Source: UBA1738 sp003453455 (lineage in GTDB: Bacteria; Bacillota; Clostridia; UBA1381). Taken from it: a stretch of 13,348 bases of DNA. Position numbers and translations under genes: made by a program. The stretch is taken from contig CAMOOX010000038.1 of the NCBI GenBank assembly GCA_946621875.1, positions 1 through 13,348 on the forward strand. Direction: 5' to 3'. The notes beneath the pieces are model-generated. The model was not told the DNA's origin. It did no database searches and was given only the letters and a program-made list of their open reading frames with translations. The stretch's first letter is position 1. Every line of letters starts with the position of its first letter. Positions 1 through 6,733 of this stretch are shown one piece after another.

Positions 1-27
1 GACTGCTCCTGTGATATATTTATCCAT
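1..27 (-). CDS. 5' end of an unidentified gene running off the left edge (possibly an XRE-type regulator)
   Basis: Reading the minus strand, an ATG at 27-25 opens a frame with codons for MDKYITGAV before the window ends. A strong ribosome binding site (AAGGAGG, about 36-42) sits at good spacing upstream, so this is very likely a real start. Nine residues do not identify a family. From memory, many clostridial XRE-family regulators begin with a similar D/EKY-V/I-TG stretch, so that is a guess only. The gene lies 85 bases downstream of the DUF554 gene in the same orientation, with a possible hairpin between them. Confidence 0.55.
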
Positions 28-76
28 AGAATTCGCCTCCTTGCAAATAAGTATATCATATGTATAATAAAGAAAC

Positions 77-100
77 CACCTACGCACCGTAGAATAGGTG
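77..100 (-). terminator. Possible weak hairpin terminator (or operator) between the DUF554 gene and the left-edge gene
   Basis: The arms CACCTA (77-82) and TAGGTG (95-100) are perfect inverted repeats separated by 12 bases. An alternative inner stem, CTACG-GTG-CGTAG on the minus strand, also forms. Minus-strand transcripts leaving the DUF554 gene would meet this hairpin 13 bases after the stop codon, followed by a T-rich but interrupted tract. It could instead be a binding site for a regulator of the left-edge gene. The two overlapping stems could be mutually exclusive. Confidence 0.35.
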
Positions 101-112
101 TCTATATTGTTT

Positions 113-832
113 TCAGAATTTAATAAATGCCGCAATGACTGCTAAAATAAGTGATGGAAGCATATTTGCAACCCGTATTTTTTTGTCCCTTATAAGATTT
201 AACCCGACGCAAAAAATCAGAATTGAACCTATAAGCGAAAGATAATCCATAGCAAGTTCTGTTATAATGGGACTCAAAAAGCGAGCAAACAGCGTAATGC
301 CGCCTTCTAAGATTAAAACGGGTATAGCGGAAAAAGCAGTTCCTTTGCCGAGGGAGGAGGTCATAATCATAATGACGACGAAATCCAGGAGTGATTTTGT
401 TGCAAGGATTGAATAGTCTCCGGAAATTCCATCTTGAATGGCTCCTACAACGGCCATAGCACCTATACATACAGTAAGTGTTGCGGTAACAAAGGCATTG
501 ACAAAACTATTGTCTTTTTCGTTTCCTGTTTTGGATTTCAGCCATTCTCCGAATTTCTCAAAAATTCCTTCTATGTTTATAAGTTCTCCTATAAGTGTGC
601 CTAACACAAGACAAATGGATACAAGCATTGCTTTGTCGCTTGTGATAATACTGCCATTTACGGTAAGCATGCCCTGCATTGCTCCTGCAATACCGATAAA
701 TATAACGCTGATACCGCAAGCGGTGATTAAAGATGCACGATGGCGCTCCTTTAAAATTTTCCCAAAGAGATGGCCAAAAAGTCCGCCTGTTACTATCCCT
801 AATGTATTTATTATTGTGCCTAAACCTATCAT
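113..832 (-). CDS. DUF554 family integral membrane protein (YdfK/YqgA-like)
   Basis: The 239-residue protein is almost entirely hydrophobic, with about six or seven likely membrane-spanning segments. It opens with the glycine-rich pattern typical of DUF554 proteins (GLGTIINTLGIVTGGLFG, residues 3-20), followed by a short basic loop (KILKERHR). Further stretches match the family, for instance GAMAVVGAIQDG near the middle. It acts in the cytoplasmic membrane, and the family has no established biochemical function. The ATG at 832 is supported by a TAGGAG-type ribosome binding site. It overlaps the stop codon of the upstream rRNA methyltransferase gene (ATGA), which implies co-transcription and probably translational coupling. 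The coupling says little about function, because the partner is a housekeeping enzyme. Family assignment is confident; role is unknown. Confidence 0.85.
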   Translation of the reverse strand: MIGLGTIINTLGIVTGGLFGHLFGKILKERHRASLITACGISVIFIGIAGAMQGMLTVNGSIITSDKAMLVSICLVLGTLIGELINIEGIFEKFGEWLKSKTGNEKDNSFVNAFVTATLTVCIGAMAVVGAIQDGISGDYSILATKSLLDFVVIMIMTSSLGKGTAFSAIPVLILEGGITLFARFLSPIITELAMDYLSLIGSILIFCVGLNLIRDKKIRVANMLPSLILAVIAAFIKF

Positions 833-2187
833 TTTGTTTTACTCCTATCAAAAACTGCAACTGCTTCCACATGAGCTGTATGCGGAAACATATCGACAGC
901 TGTGGCTTTTTTCAGATTATATCCCAAACTTTCCAAAAACTTTGCGTCTCGAGCAAGTGTTGCGGGGTTGCAGGAAATGTAGATAATTCGTTTCGGTAAA
1001 GATTTTGCTATTGCCGAAAGCGTAGCTTCGTCACTTCCTTTTCTTGGGGGGTCTAAGATTACTATATCAGGCGAAATGCCTCTTTCTATCAGCTTTGGCA
1101 CTAAATCTTCCGCTTTTCCGCAGTAGAATTCGGCATTTTCTATGCCGTTTCTTGTGGCATTTTCTCTTGCGTTTTCAATCGCTTTTGGAACAATCTCAAT
1201 GCCGATTGCTTTTTTTGCCTTTTTTGCGGCAGAAAGCGTGATTGTACCTATTCCGCAATATATGTCAAGGACGGTGTCGCTCTCCTTAATATCTGCAAAA
1301 TCGAGCGCAAGAGAATATAGTTTTTCGGTTCCGCTGGGATTTACCTGAAAAAAGCTCTCAGGCGAAACTTCATATTGAAGTCCCAAAAGCCTTGCAGATA
1401 ATGTACCTTTACCCCAAAGCAAGATGTTTTTATCGCCAAGCACTAAATTTGTGCGGTTTTTATTCACATTTAAAACTATACCTGAAATCTTTTCCGAAAC
1501 TGCACAAAGCGTGCTAATCAGCGCTTTTGAATGCGGTAGAAAATCAGTGTTTGCGGAAATTACAACTAAAAATTCCTTACTTGTATTTCTTATAAAAACG
1601 CGGCGTATAATCCCTTTGTGCGTTTGTTCGTCATACGCCGAAACACCGTAGTTTTTCATATAATCCGCAACAGCATTCAAAATTTTGCTGTTCAATCCGT
1701 CACCTAAAAGACAATCAGAAAGAGGAATAACATCATGGCTGCGCTCGCGGTAAAACCCCCAATTTCCGTTTTTGTCAAATGGAAAAACCATCTTATTGCG
1801 ATAATGATAAGGATTTTCTGCTCCGATAATATCGACTTCTGTATCAATTCCGCCGATACGGGAAAGTGCGTCCTTTAAAAATCCGCATTTAGCTTTTTTT
1901 TGATAGCTGTAATTTGCCATCATAAGCTGGCATCCGCCGCACTTTGTAAAATGAGGACAGGGCGGATTTATGCGATAGGGGGAGGGAGAAAGTATGCGTT
2001 TTAATTTGGCATATCCGTAGTTTTTATTTGTCTTTAAAATAAGAACTTCCGCCTCGTCGTGAGGAAGCGTTTGCGGAATAAAAAGCGTATATCCCGAGAT
2101 TTTGGCAATTCCGCTCCCATCAGAGGAGAGGGCGGAAATTACAACTTTATGTGTTTCGTTTTTCTTAACAGGTATAATAAAAATCAT
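829..2187 (-). CDS. rlmCD: 23S rRNA (uracil-5-)-methyltransferase, RlmD/RlmCD (RumA) family
   Basis: This SAM-dependent enzyme methylates C5 of uridine in 23S rRNA. Numbered from the ATG at 2187 (452 aa), an N-terminal TRAM-like RNA-binding domain is followed by the iron-sulfur cysteines of the RumA family: C77, C83, C86 (CGGC) and C159. The SAM-binding motif LDIYCGIGT is near 307-315, DPPRKG near 379, the catalytic cysteine is in SCNP (C406), and the final HxE motif ends at E441. The frame is open upstream to a TTG at 2274, but that stretch contains the promoter, so I prefer 2187. The ribosome binding site there (AAGGGA directly before ATG) is poorly spaced, so the start is the weakest point. 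In Bacillus one paralogue modifies both U747 and U1939; which uridine is used here cannot be read from sequence. Confidence 0.93.
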   Translation of the reverse strand: MIFIIPVKKNETHKVVISALSSDGSGIAKISGYTLFIPQTLPHDEAEVLILKTNKNYGYAKLKRILSPSPYRINPPCPHFTKCGGCQLMMANYSYQKKAKCGFLKDALSRIGGIDTEVDIIGAENPYHYRNKMVFPFDKNGNWGFYRERSHDVIPLSDCLLGDGLNSKILNAVADYMKNYGVSAYDEQTHKGIIRRVFIRNTSKEFLVVISANTDFLPHSKALISTLCAVSEKISGIVLNVNKNRTNLVLGDKNILLWGKGTLSARLLGLQYEVSPESFFQVNPSGTEKLYSLALDFADIKESDTVLDIYCGIGTITLSAAKKAKKAIGIEIVPKAIENARENATRNGIENAEFYCGKAEDLVPKLIERGISPDIVILDPPRKGSDEATLSAIAKSLPKRIIYISCNPATLARDAKFLESLGYNLKKATAVDMFPHTAHVEAVAVFDRSKTK

Positions 2188-2211
2188 TCCCTTGTCGAAT
2201 TTTCTTGTTAC

Positions 2212-2240
2212 ATTATACATCAAAAAGGGGAGAGTAGCAA
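2212..2240 (-). promoter_or_regulatory. Sigma-A-like promoter of the rlmCD-DUF554 transcript
   Basis: On the minus strand a -35 element TTGCTA (2240-2235) is followed after 17 bases by a perfect -10 TATAAT (2217-2212). Transcription would begin around 2205, leaving a short leader before the ATG at 2187. This is why the upstream in-frame TTG and ATG codons are not chosen as the gene start. Confidence 0.6.
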
Positions 2241-2245
2241 CACTT

Positions 2246-2267
2246 GTTAACAAAATGTTCACAAAAT
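2246..2267. repeat. Tandem 11-bp direct repeat between divergent promoters
   Basis: GTTAACAAAAT (2246-2256) is immediately followed by GTTCACAAAAT (2257-2267), with one mismatch. The first copy overlaps a 10-bp palindrome TTGTTAACAA (2244-2253). The repeats lie upstream of both the rlmCD -35 element and the ctsR -35 element, a common place for a regulator to bind. No known regulator consensus was recognised; AT-rich chance repetition is possible. Confidence 0.4.
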
Positions 2268-2283
2268 ATACCAAATTTTTTCA

Positions 2284-2311
2284 TTGACAAAAGGGAAAAA
2301 TATGCTATAAT
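2284..2311 (+). promoter_or_regulatory. Consensus sigma-A promoter of the ctsR operon
   Basis: A perfect -35 TTGACA (2284-2289) and a perfect -10 TATAAT (2306-2311) are separated by 16 bases. Transcription should start around 2318, inside the CtsR operator, so a bound repressor would block the promoter directly. This fits a strong promoter held down at normal temperature and released by stress. Confidence 0.85.
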
Positions 2312-2313
2312 AT

Positions 2314-2343
2314 AGACAAAGGTCAAAGAAAGTCAAAGTCAAA
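2314..2343 (+). promoter_or_regulatory. CtsR operator (heptad direct repeat) with extra repeat units
   Basis: GGTCAAA (2321-2327), spacer GAA, then AGTCAAA (2331-2337) matches the CtsR box consensus RGTCAAA-NAN-RGTCAAA exactly. A further GTCAAA (2338-2343) follows with no spacer, and AGACAAA (2314-2320), one mismatch from the heptad, precedes it. The array covers the expected transcription start and reaches to the ctsR ribosome binding site. It supports autoregulation of the whole ctsR-mcsA-mcsB-clpC operon. Confidence 0.88.
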
Positions 2344-2355
2344 GAGGTGAGAAAG

Positions 2356-2778
2356 TTGGGTTTGAGCGATAGAATAGAAGCGTTTATAAACGAGCTTATG
2401 CGCGGTGATAATGATTTTGCGGAATTTGGCAGAAATGAGCTTGCTGATATTTTCGGCTGTGTGCCGTCACAGATAAACTATGTTATTTCGACTCGTTTTA
2501 ATCCGCAGAAAGGATATTCGGTAGAATCAAGGCGAGGCGGAGGCGGATATATAAGGATAAGCCGTATAGATATGGGTAATGCGGAGGAAAAAATAGGAAG
2601 TGCGTGCAGTTTTAAAACTGCGCAGACGGTAATAAACGGGTTGTTTGCTAAGGGCAGAATTTCTGAGCAGACGGCAAAGGCGGTTTTGACGGCGGTGAGC
2701 GATAAAACCTTGCAAAAAACTGATAAAAAAGAAGAGCTAAGAGCCGAAATTTTAAAAAATGTTATTTTTAACTTATAG
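2356..2778 (+). CDS. ctsR: Transcriptional repressor of class III stress genes, CtsR
   Basis: CtsR is a dimeric winged helix-turn-helix repressor of clp and related heat-shock genes. The N-terminal LSDRIEAFI helix, the HTH (about residues 26-46, ending PSQINYVISTRF) and the glycine-rich wing RRGGGGYIRI (about 59-68) are all family hallmarks. In Bacillus the wing touches DNA, senses heat and contains an arginine phosphorylated by McsB. The helical C-terminal domain follows. I chose TTG at 2356 (140 aa), because AGAGGTGA lies at good spacing before it; a GTG at 2347, within that site, would add three residues, and TTG at 2362 is also possible. It is the first gene of its operon, 15 bases before mcsA, and its promoter carries its own operator. 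Confidence 0.95.
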   Translation: MGLSDRIEAFINELMRGDNDFAEFGRNELADIFGCVPSQINYVISTRFNPQKGYSVESRRGGGGYIRISRIDMGNAEEKIGSACSFKTAQTVINGLFAKGRISEQTAKAVLTAVSDKTLQKTDKKEELRAEILKNVIFNL

Positions 2779-2793
2779 AAAGGAAGCGGTAAT

Positions 2794-3141
2794 ATGTACG
2801 ATTTGTTTTCAGATTTTTTTGACAGTTTTGATGTTTTTCCTGTGTATAGAGAGGAGGTAAAATGCCCTAATTGCGGCAGAACATATTCTGATTTTCAAAA
2901 GACGGGTAAATTCGGATGCGGAGAGTGTTATAAAGCGTTTGACGCACCAATTAGCAGAACGCTTCGTCAAATTCAGGCATCCGGTGAGCATATCGGAAAA
3001 ATTCCGTCAAAATCCTCTGAGGGGCTTATAAAAAAACGCAGACTTTCGGAGCTTAAAGATAAGCTTTCAAAGGCTGTTTCGGAGGAAAACTATGAGCTTG
3101 CGGCAAAACTTCATAAGGAAATAAAGGAATTGGAGGGATAA
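2794..3141 (+). CDS. mcsA: McsA, modulator of the McsB arginine kinase (short, single-zinc-finger form)
   Basis: McsA binds McsB and activates its kinase activity. This protein has one four-cysteine zinc site (CPNCG at C24/C27 and CGECY at C42/C45), followed by a conserved segment ending GKIP (residues 68-71) and a C-terminal UVR helical motif (about 84-114, ending LHKEIKELE). At 115 residues it is much shorter than the Bacillus form of roughly 185. The missing part is the N-terminal region with the first CxxC pairs; the protein instead starts at the position equivalent to the linker (MYDLFSDFF). The start has a good ribosome binding site (AAAGGAAG), and ctsR's stop codon is only 15 bases upstream, so no missed 5' exon-like piece exists in the space. 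The stop codon is two bases before mcsB, which implies tight coupling. Confidence 0.9.
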   Translation: MYDLFSDFFDSFDVFPVYREEVKCPNCGRTYSDFQKTGKFGCGECYKAFDAPISRTLRQIQASGEHIGKIPSKSSEGLIKKRRLSELKDKLSKAVSEENYELAAKLHKEIKELEG

Positions 3142-3143
3142 TT

Positions 3144-4145
3144 ATGATTTGGTATAAAGAATCAAAAGATGATGACATTATTATAAGCACAAGGATACGC
3201 CTTGCACGCAACCTTGAAAAATATCCATTTCCTGAAACGATTTCCGCATCTTTAAAGGATAAGGTTACGGAGGAAGTAAAAAGTGCAGTCCTTGACTCAA
3301 ATTCAACGCTTTCAAAAGAGTTCAAATTTATCAAAATGAGTGATTTAAAACCGTATGAGCGCGAGGAGCTTGCAGAAAGACACCTTATAAGCAATGAGAT
3401 GAAAAAGAGCGATGACGGCGGAGTATTTTTGAGTAATGACGAGAATATGAGCATAATGCTTATGGAGGAAGACCATATACGGCTTCAAGTCATCTTGGGA
3501 GGCGCAAAACTTAAAAAGGCGTGGGAGCTTGCAAACAAAATAGATGATGTGCTTGAAGAAAATCTAACATACGCATTTTCTGAAAAGTTTGGATATCTGA
3601 CAGCATGCCCCACAAATACGGGAACGGGAATGCGTGCGTCTGTGATGATGCACCTGCCTGCGCTTACGCTTACAGGGAACATAAATAAAATAATTTCATC
3701 AGCGTCAGCACTTGGACTTACAGTGCGCGGTCTTTACGGCGAAGGCTCGAAAGCATACGGAAACCTTTATCAAATTTCCAATCAGATAACGCTTGGTGTT
3801 TCCGAAGAAGAGATAATAGAAAAGCTTGAAAATATTTCGTCTCAGATAGAGAAACACGAGAAAGAATCGCGTGAAGCTATAAAAAATAATGATTCTGTGT
3901 CTGATAAACTGTGGCGCTCATACGGAACTTTAAAATTTGCAAGGAATATTTCATCTTCCGAGGCAAAAGCCTTGATTTCAGATGTAATTTTAGGGGAAAA
4001 TATGGGTATAATAGATATAAAAGGCAAAAAATCAAAAATTGAGCTTATGATAGAGAGCGAGCCTGCACTTATTATGCAGGGCAAAAATTTAACCCCGGAA
4101 GAACGGGATAAAAAGCGGGCAGATTTTTTAAGAACGAATTTATAA
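3144..4145 (+). CDS. mcsB: Protein-arginine kinase McsB
   Basis: McsB phosphorylates arginines on proteins, marking them for ClpC-ClpP degradation, and on CtsR, releasing it from DNA. The 333-residue protein has the phosphagen-kinase fold: STRIRLARN at 15-23 (nucleotide phosphate contact), EEDHIR at 108-113, ACPTNTGTGMRAS at 154-166, and RGLYGEGSKAYGN at 195-207. Near the C-terminus RDKKRA (321-326) matches the RDxxRA phosphoarginine-binding motif known to give allosteric control in McsB. Length is slightly below the usual 350. The ribosome binding site (GGAGG) lies inside the end of mcsA, so the two are probably translated together, consistent with their working as a complex. Clp_N-bearing clpC follows after 36 bases. 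Confidence 0.96.
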   Translation: MIWYKESKDDDIIISTRIRLARNLEKYPFPETISASLKDKVTEEVKSAVLDSNSTLSKEFKFIKMSDLKPYEREELAERHLISNEMKKSDDGGVFLSNDENMSIMLMEEDHIRLQVILGGAKLKKAWELANKIDDVLEENLTYAFSEKFGYLTACPTNTGTGMRASVMMHLPALTLTGNINKIISSASALGLTVRGLYGEGSKAYGNLYQISNQITLGVSEEEIIEKLENISSQIEKHEKESREAIKNNDSVSDKLWRSYGTLKFARNISSSEAKALISDVILGENMGIIDIKGKKSKIELMIESEPALIMQGKNLTPEERDKKRADFLRTNL

Positions 4146-4181
4146 AAATTACCTGAGAGAAGAAAGGGTAGGTGAAACACT

Positions 4182-6611
4182 ATGTTTTCAAATTTTACAG
4201 AAAAAGCAAGAATTGCGATACAAAATGCACATGATGCGGCGTGTGAGCTTGGACACGGGTATATCGGAAGCGAGCATCTTTTGCTTGGTATTCTGACTGA
4301 GGGAACAGGCGTAGGTGCAAAAATACTGGAAAATGCAGGTGCAAAAAAAGAAGTTTTAATAAAGCGAATTGAAGAGGTTATGGGCAGAAATATGCCGCTT
4401 AGCAAAAATTCCGAGCTTGCCTTAACCCCAAGAAGTAAGCGTATCCTTGAAATTGCCGCAATGGAAGCACGGAATATGGGACATAATTATATCGGTACAG
4501 AGCACATTTTAATCGGCATTATAAAGGACGGTGACGGTGTAGGTGCAAATATTTTGGCATCCTGTAATGTGGATTTCAATAATATCTATAACGATATAAT
4601 ATCTTCAACTGAGCAAGGGTATAGTGAACAGAAACCCACAGGAAAGCAGGGTGTATCAGGCGGTAAAACACCAACATTAGACCAGTTTGGAAGAGATTTA
4701 ACTCATCAGGCGGAGGAAAATAAATTTGACCCTGTAATCGGCAGAGAAGAAGAAATTTCAAGAGTTATACAAATCCTGTCCCGAAGGACAAAGAATAACC
4801 CTTGCTTAATAGGAGAGCCTGGAGTAGGAAAAACAGCGGTAGTTGAAGGATTGGCACAGAAAATAGCAAAGGGTGATGTGCCGGAGCTTCTTAAAAATAA
4901 ACGGCTTGTAACCATGGATTTGTCCTCAATGGTCGCAGGTGCAAAATATAGAGGCGAATTCGAGGATAGACTTAAAAAAGCTATTGAAGAGGTGCGCACA
5001 GCAGGCAATGTAATTCTCTTTATAGACGAAATACACACAATAGTCGGCGCAGGCTCGGCGGAAGGTGCGATAGATGCGTCGAATATATTAAAACCGTCTC
5101 TTGCAAGAGGTGAAATTCAGCTTATTGGTGCTACAACCGTCAATGAATACAGAAAATACATTGAAAAAGATGCGGCATTGGAGCGTCGTTTTCAGCCTGT
5201 TATGGTGGGCGAACCTACAAGTGAGCAAACAATTGAGATATTAAAGGGATTAAGGGACAAATATGAGGCTCACCACGGTGTAAAAATAGAGGATAGCGCA
5301 ATAAAAGCGGCGGCAGAACTCTCATCGCGGTATATAACCGATCGATTTTTGCCCGATAAAGCTATTGACCTTATAGATGAGGCGGCGAGCAAAAAGAAAT
5401 TGTCTGCACTTACTGCCCCTGATGATGTAAAAAATCTTGAAAAAGAGGCTGAAAACATCAAGAAGGAAAAAGAAGAGGCAATAATCTCGCAGAATTTTGA
5501 AAAAGCGGCAGAACTCCGTGACCGGGAAAAAACGGTTCAGGAGGAACTCAAAAAAGGTACAAGTAAGTGGAAGGATAACCATAACTCCGAGAAGCTCAAA
5601 ATAGATGAGCAGGATATAGCTGAAATCATAGCAAAATGGACGGGTATCCCGGTAACCAAAATAGCAGAGGAAGAGAGCGAAAAATTAAAGCATTTGGAGG
5701 ATGTACTTCATAAGCGCGTGATAGGTCAGGATAAAGCGGTAAGTGCTGTGAGCAAAGCTATAAGAAGGGGCAGAGCGGGACTTAAAGACCCGAAACGCCC
5801 GACAGGTTCATTCCTGTTTTTAGGACCTACGGGTGTGGGAAAAACGGAGCTTTCAAAGGCGCTTGCCGAGGCAATGTTCGGCTCGGAGGACGCTATGATA
5901 AGAGTCGATATGTCTGAGTATATGGAAAAGCATTCGGTATCAAAATTTATCGGCTCGCCTCCCGGATATGTAGGCTATGACGAGGGCGGTCAGCTGACTG
6001 AAAAGATAAGAAAACAGCCATATTCCGTGATTTTGTTTGACGAAATAGAAAAGGCACACCCGGATGTATTTAATATTATGCTCCAAATCTTAGACGACGG
6101 AATTTTGACAGATGCGCAAGGTAGGCGGGTGGATTTCAGGAACACAGTAATAATAATGACCTCAAATCTTGGCGCAAAGGATATTTTAAATACCACATCA
6201 AAGCTGGGATTTGGAACAAGCGAGGCGCTTTCCGAAAAAGACGAGCATGCCAAAATTGAAGAAAAGGTTATGCAAAAAGTTAAAGAAGCATTTAAACCTG
6301 AATTTTTAAACAGAATTGATGAAATTGTGGTATTTGATAGGCTTACAGAGGAGGATATCAAGAAAATTGCCGATATTATGCTGTCAGGACTTAAAGAAAG
6401 ACTTGCGTCAAACGGCATAACAGCAAGCTTTACAGATAACACCGTTGCAGAAATAGCAAAAGAAGGCTTTGACCCGATTTATGGTGCGAGACCTTTAAGG
6501 CGTGCAATCCAGAATAAGATTGAGGATATGCTTTCTGAAAAAATTATAGACGGAAGCGTCGGAACTTCCATCACGGTTGACGCCGAGGACGGTAATTTCG
6601 TAGTGAAGTAA
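4182..6611 (+). CDS. clpC: ATP-dependent Clp protease ATP-binding subunit ClpC
   Basis: ClpC is the hexameric AAA+ unfoldase that feeds substrates, including phosphoarginine-marked ones, into ClpP. The 809-residue protein has two Clp_N repeats (about 1-145; SEHLLLGIL at 30 and TEHILIGII at 106), a flexible linker (about 145-168), and AAA1 with Walker A GEPGVGKT (211-218) and Walker B ILFIDE (278-283). The coiled middle domain contains a UVR-like motif (about 430-460, QNFEKAAELRDRE) where McsA/MecA-type adaptors act. AAA2 has Walker A GPTGVGKT (548-555), Walker B VILFDE (616-621), an LGF tripeptide (675-677) at the ClpP-docking loop, and sensor-2 GARPLRR (768-774). The LGF loop distinguishes ClpC from the non-proteolytic ClpB. 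The gene is last in its operon and is followed at once by a terminator. Confidence 0.97.
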   Translation: MFSNFTEKARIAIQNAHDAACELGHGYIGSEHLLLGILTEGTGVGAKILENAGAKKEVLIKRIEEVMGRNMPLSKNSELALTPRSKRILEIAAMEARNMGHNYIGTEHILIGIIKDGDGVGANILASCNVDFNNIYNDIISSTEQGYSEQKPTGKQGVSGGKTPTLDQFGRDLTHQAEENKFDPVIGREEEISRVIQILSRRTKNNPCLIGEPGVGKTAVVEGLAQKIAKGDVPELLKNKRLVTMDLSSMVAGAKYRGEFEDRLKKAIEEVRTAGNVILFIDEIHTIVGAGSAEGAIDASNILKPSLARGEIQLIGATTVNEYRKYIEKDAALERRFQPVMVGEPTSEQTIEILKGLRDKYEAHHGVKIEDSAIKAAAELSSRYITDRFLPDKAIDLIDEAASKKKLSALTAPDDVKNLEKEAENIKKEKEEAIISQNFEKAAELRDREKTVQEELKKGTSKWKDNHNSEKLKIDEQDIAEIIAKWTGIPVTKIAEEESEKLKHLEDVLHKRVIGQDKAVSAVSKAIRRGRAGLKDPKRPTGSFLFLGPTGVGKTELSKALAEAMFGSEDAMIRVDMSEYMEKHSVSKFIGSPPGYVGYDEGGQLTEKIRKQPYSVILFDEIEKAHPDVFNIMLQILDDGILTDAQGRRVDFRNTVIIMTSNLGAKDILNTTSKLGFGTSEALSEKDEHAKIEEKVMQKVKEAFKPEFLNRIDEIVVFDRLTEEDIKKIADIMLSGLKERLASNGITASFTDNTVAEIAKEGFDPIYGARPLRRAIQNKIEDMLSEKIIDGSVGTSITVDAEDGNFVVK

Positions 6612-6624
6612 CAAATGATAAAAA

Positions 6625-6659
6625 CGGCAGTACAGAATTTTTGTGCTGCCGCTTTTTTT
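6625..6659 (+). terminator. Rho-independent terminator of the ctsR-clpC operon
   Basis: CGGCAGTACA (6625-6634) pairs with TGTGCTGCCG (6642-6651), ten pairs with one G-U, around a 7-base loop, and is followed by seven T residues (6653-6659). It starts 14 bases after the clpC stop codon and separates the operon from the downstream mutase gene. Confidence 0.92.
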
Positions 6660-6670
6660 CTTAAAAACAG

Positions 6671-6699
6671 TTGAAAAAAGGTTTGTTTGGTTGTATAAT
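6671..6699 (+). promoter_or_regulatory. Sigma-A-like promoter of the phosphoglucomutase gene
   Basis: TTGAAA (6671-6676) and a perfect TATAAT (6694-6699) are separated by 17 bases, just after the clpC terminator. The ATG at 6734 follows about 35 bases later, behind a GAAAGGAA ribosome binding site. This shows the mutase is a separate transcription unit, not part of the heat-shock operon. Confidence 0.8.
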
Positions 6700-6733
6700 A
6701 TTGGTAGAATTTTTTTTGAAAGGAACATAAATT

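Noticed and set aside
438..986. Plus-strand frame of 182 codons opposite the DUF554 and methyltransferase genes
   Set aside because: It is antisense to two well-supported genes, spans their junction, and has no ribosome binding site or recognisable domain.
2188..2274. Longer start of the rRNA methyltransferase at TTG 2274, adding 29 residues
   Set aside because: The extra stretch contains the -35 and perfect -10 elements of the gene's own promoter and has no ribosome binding site; the TRAM domain begins after 2187.
3842..4405. Minus-strand frame of 187 codons opposite mcsB and clpC
   Set aside because: It is a shadow of two conserved genes and spans their boundary, with a composition typical of antisense frames.
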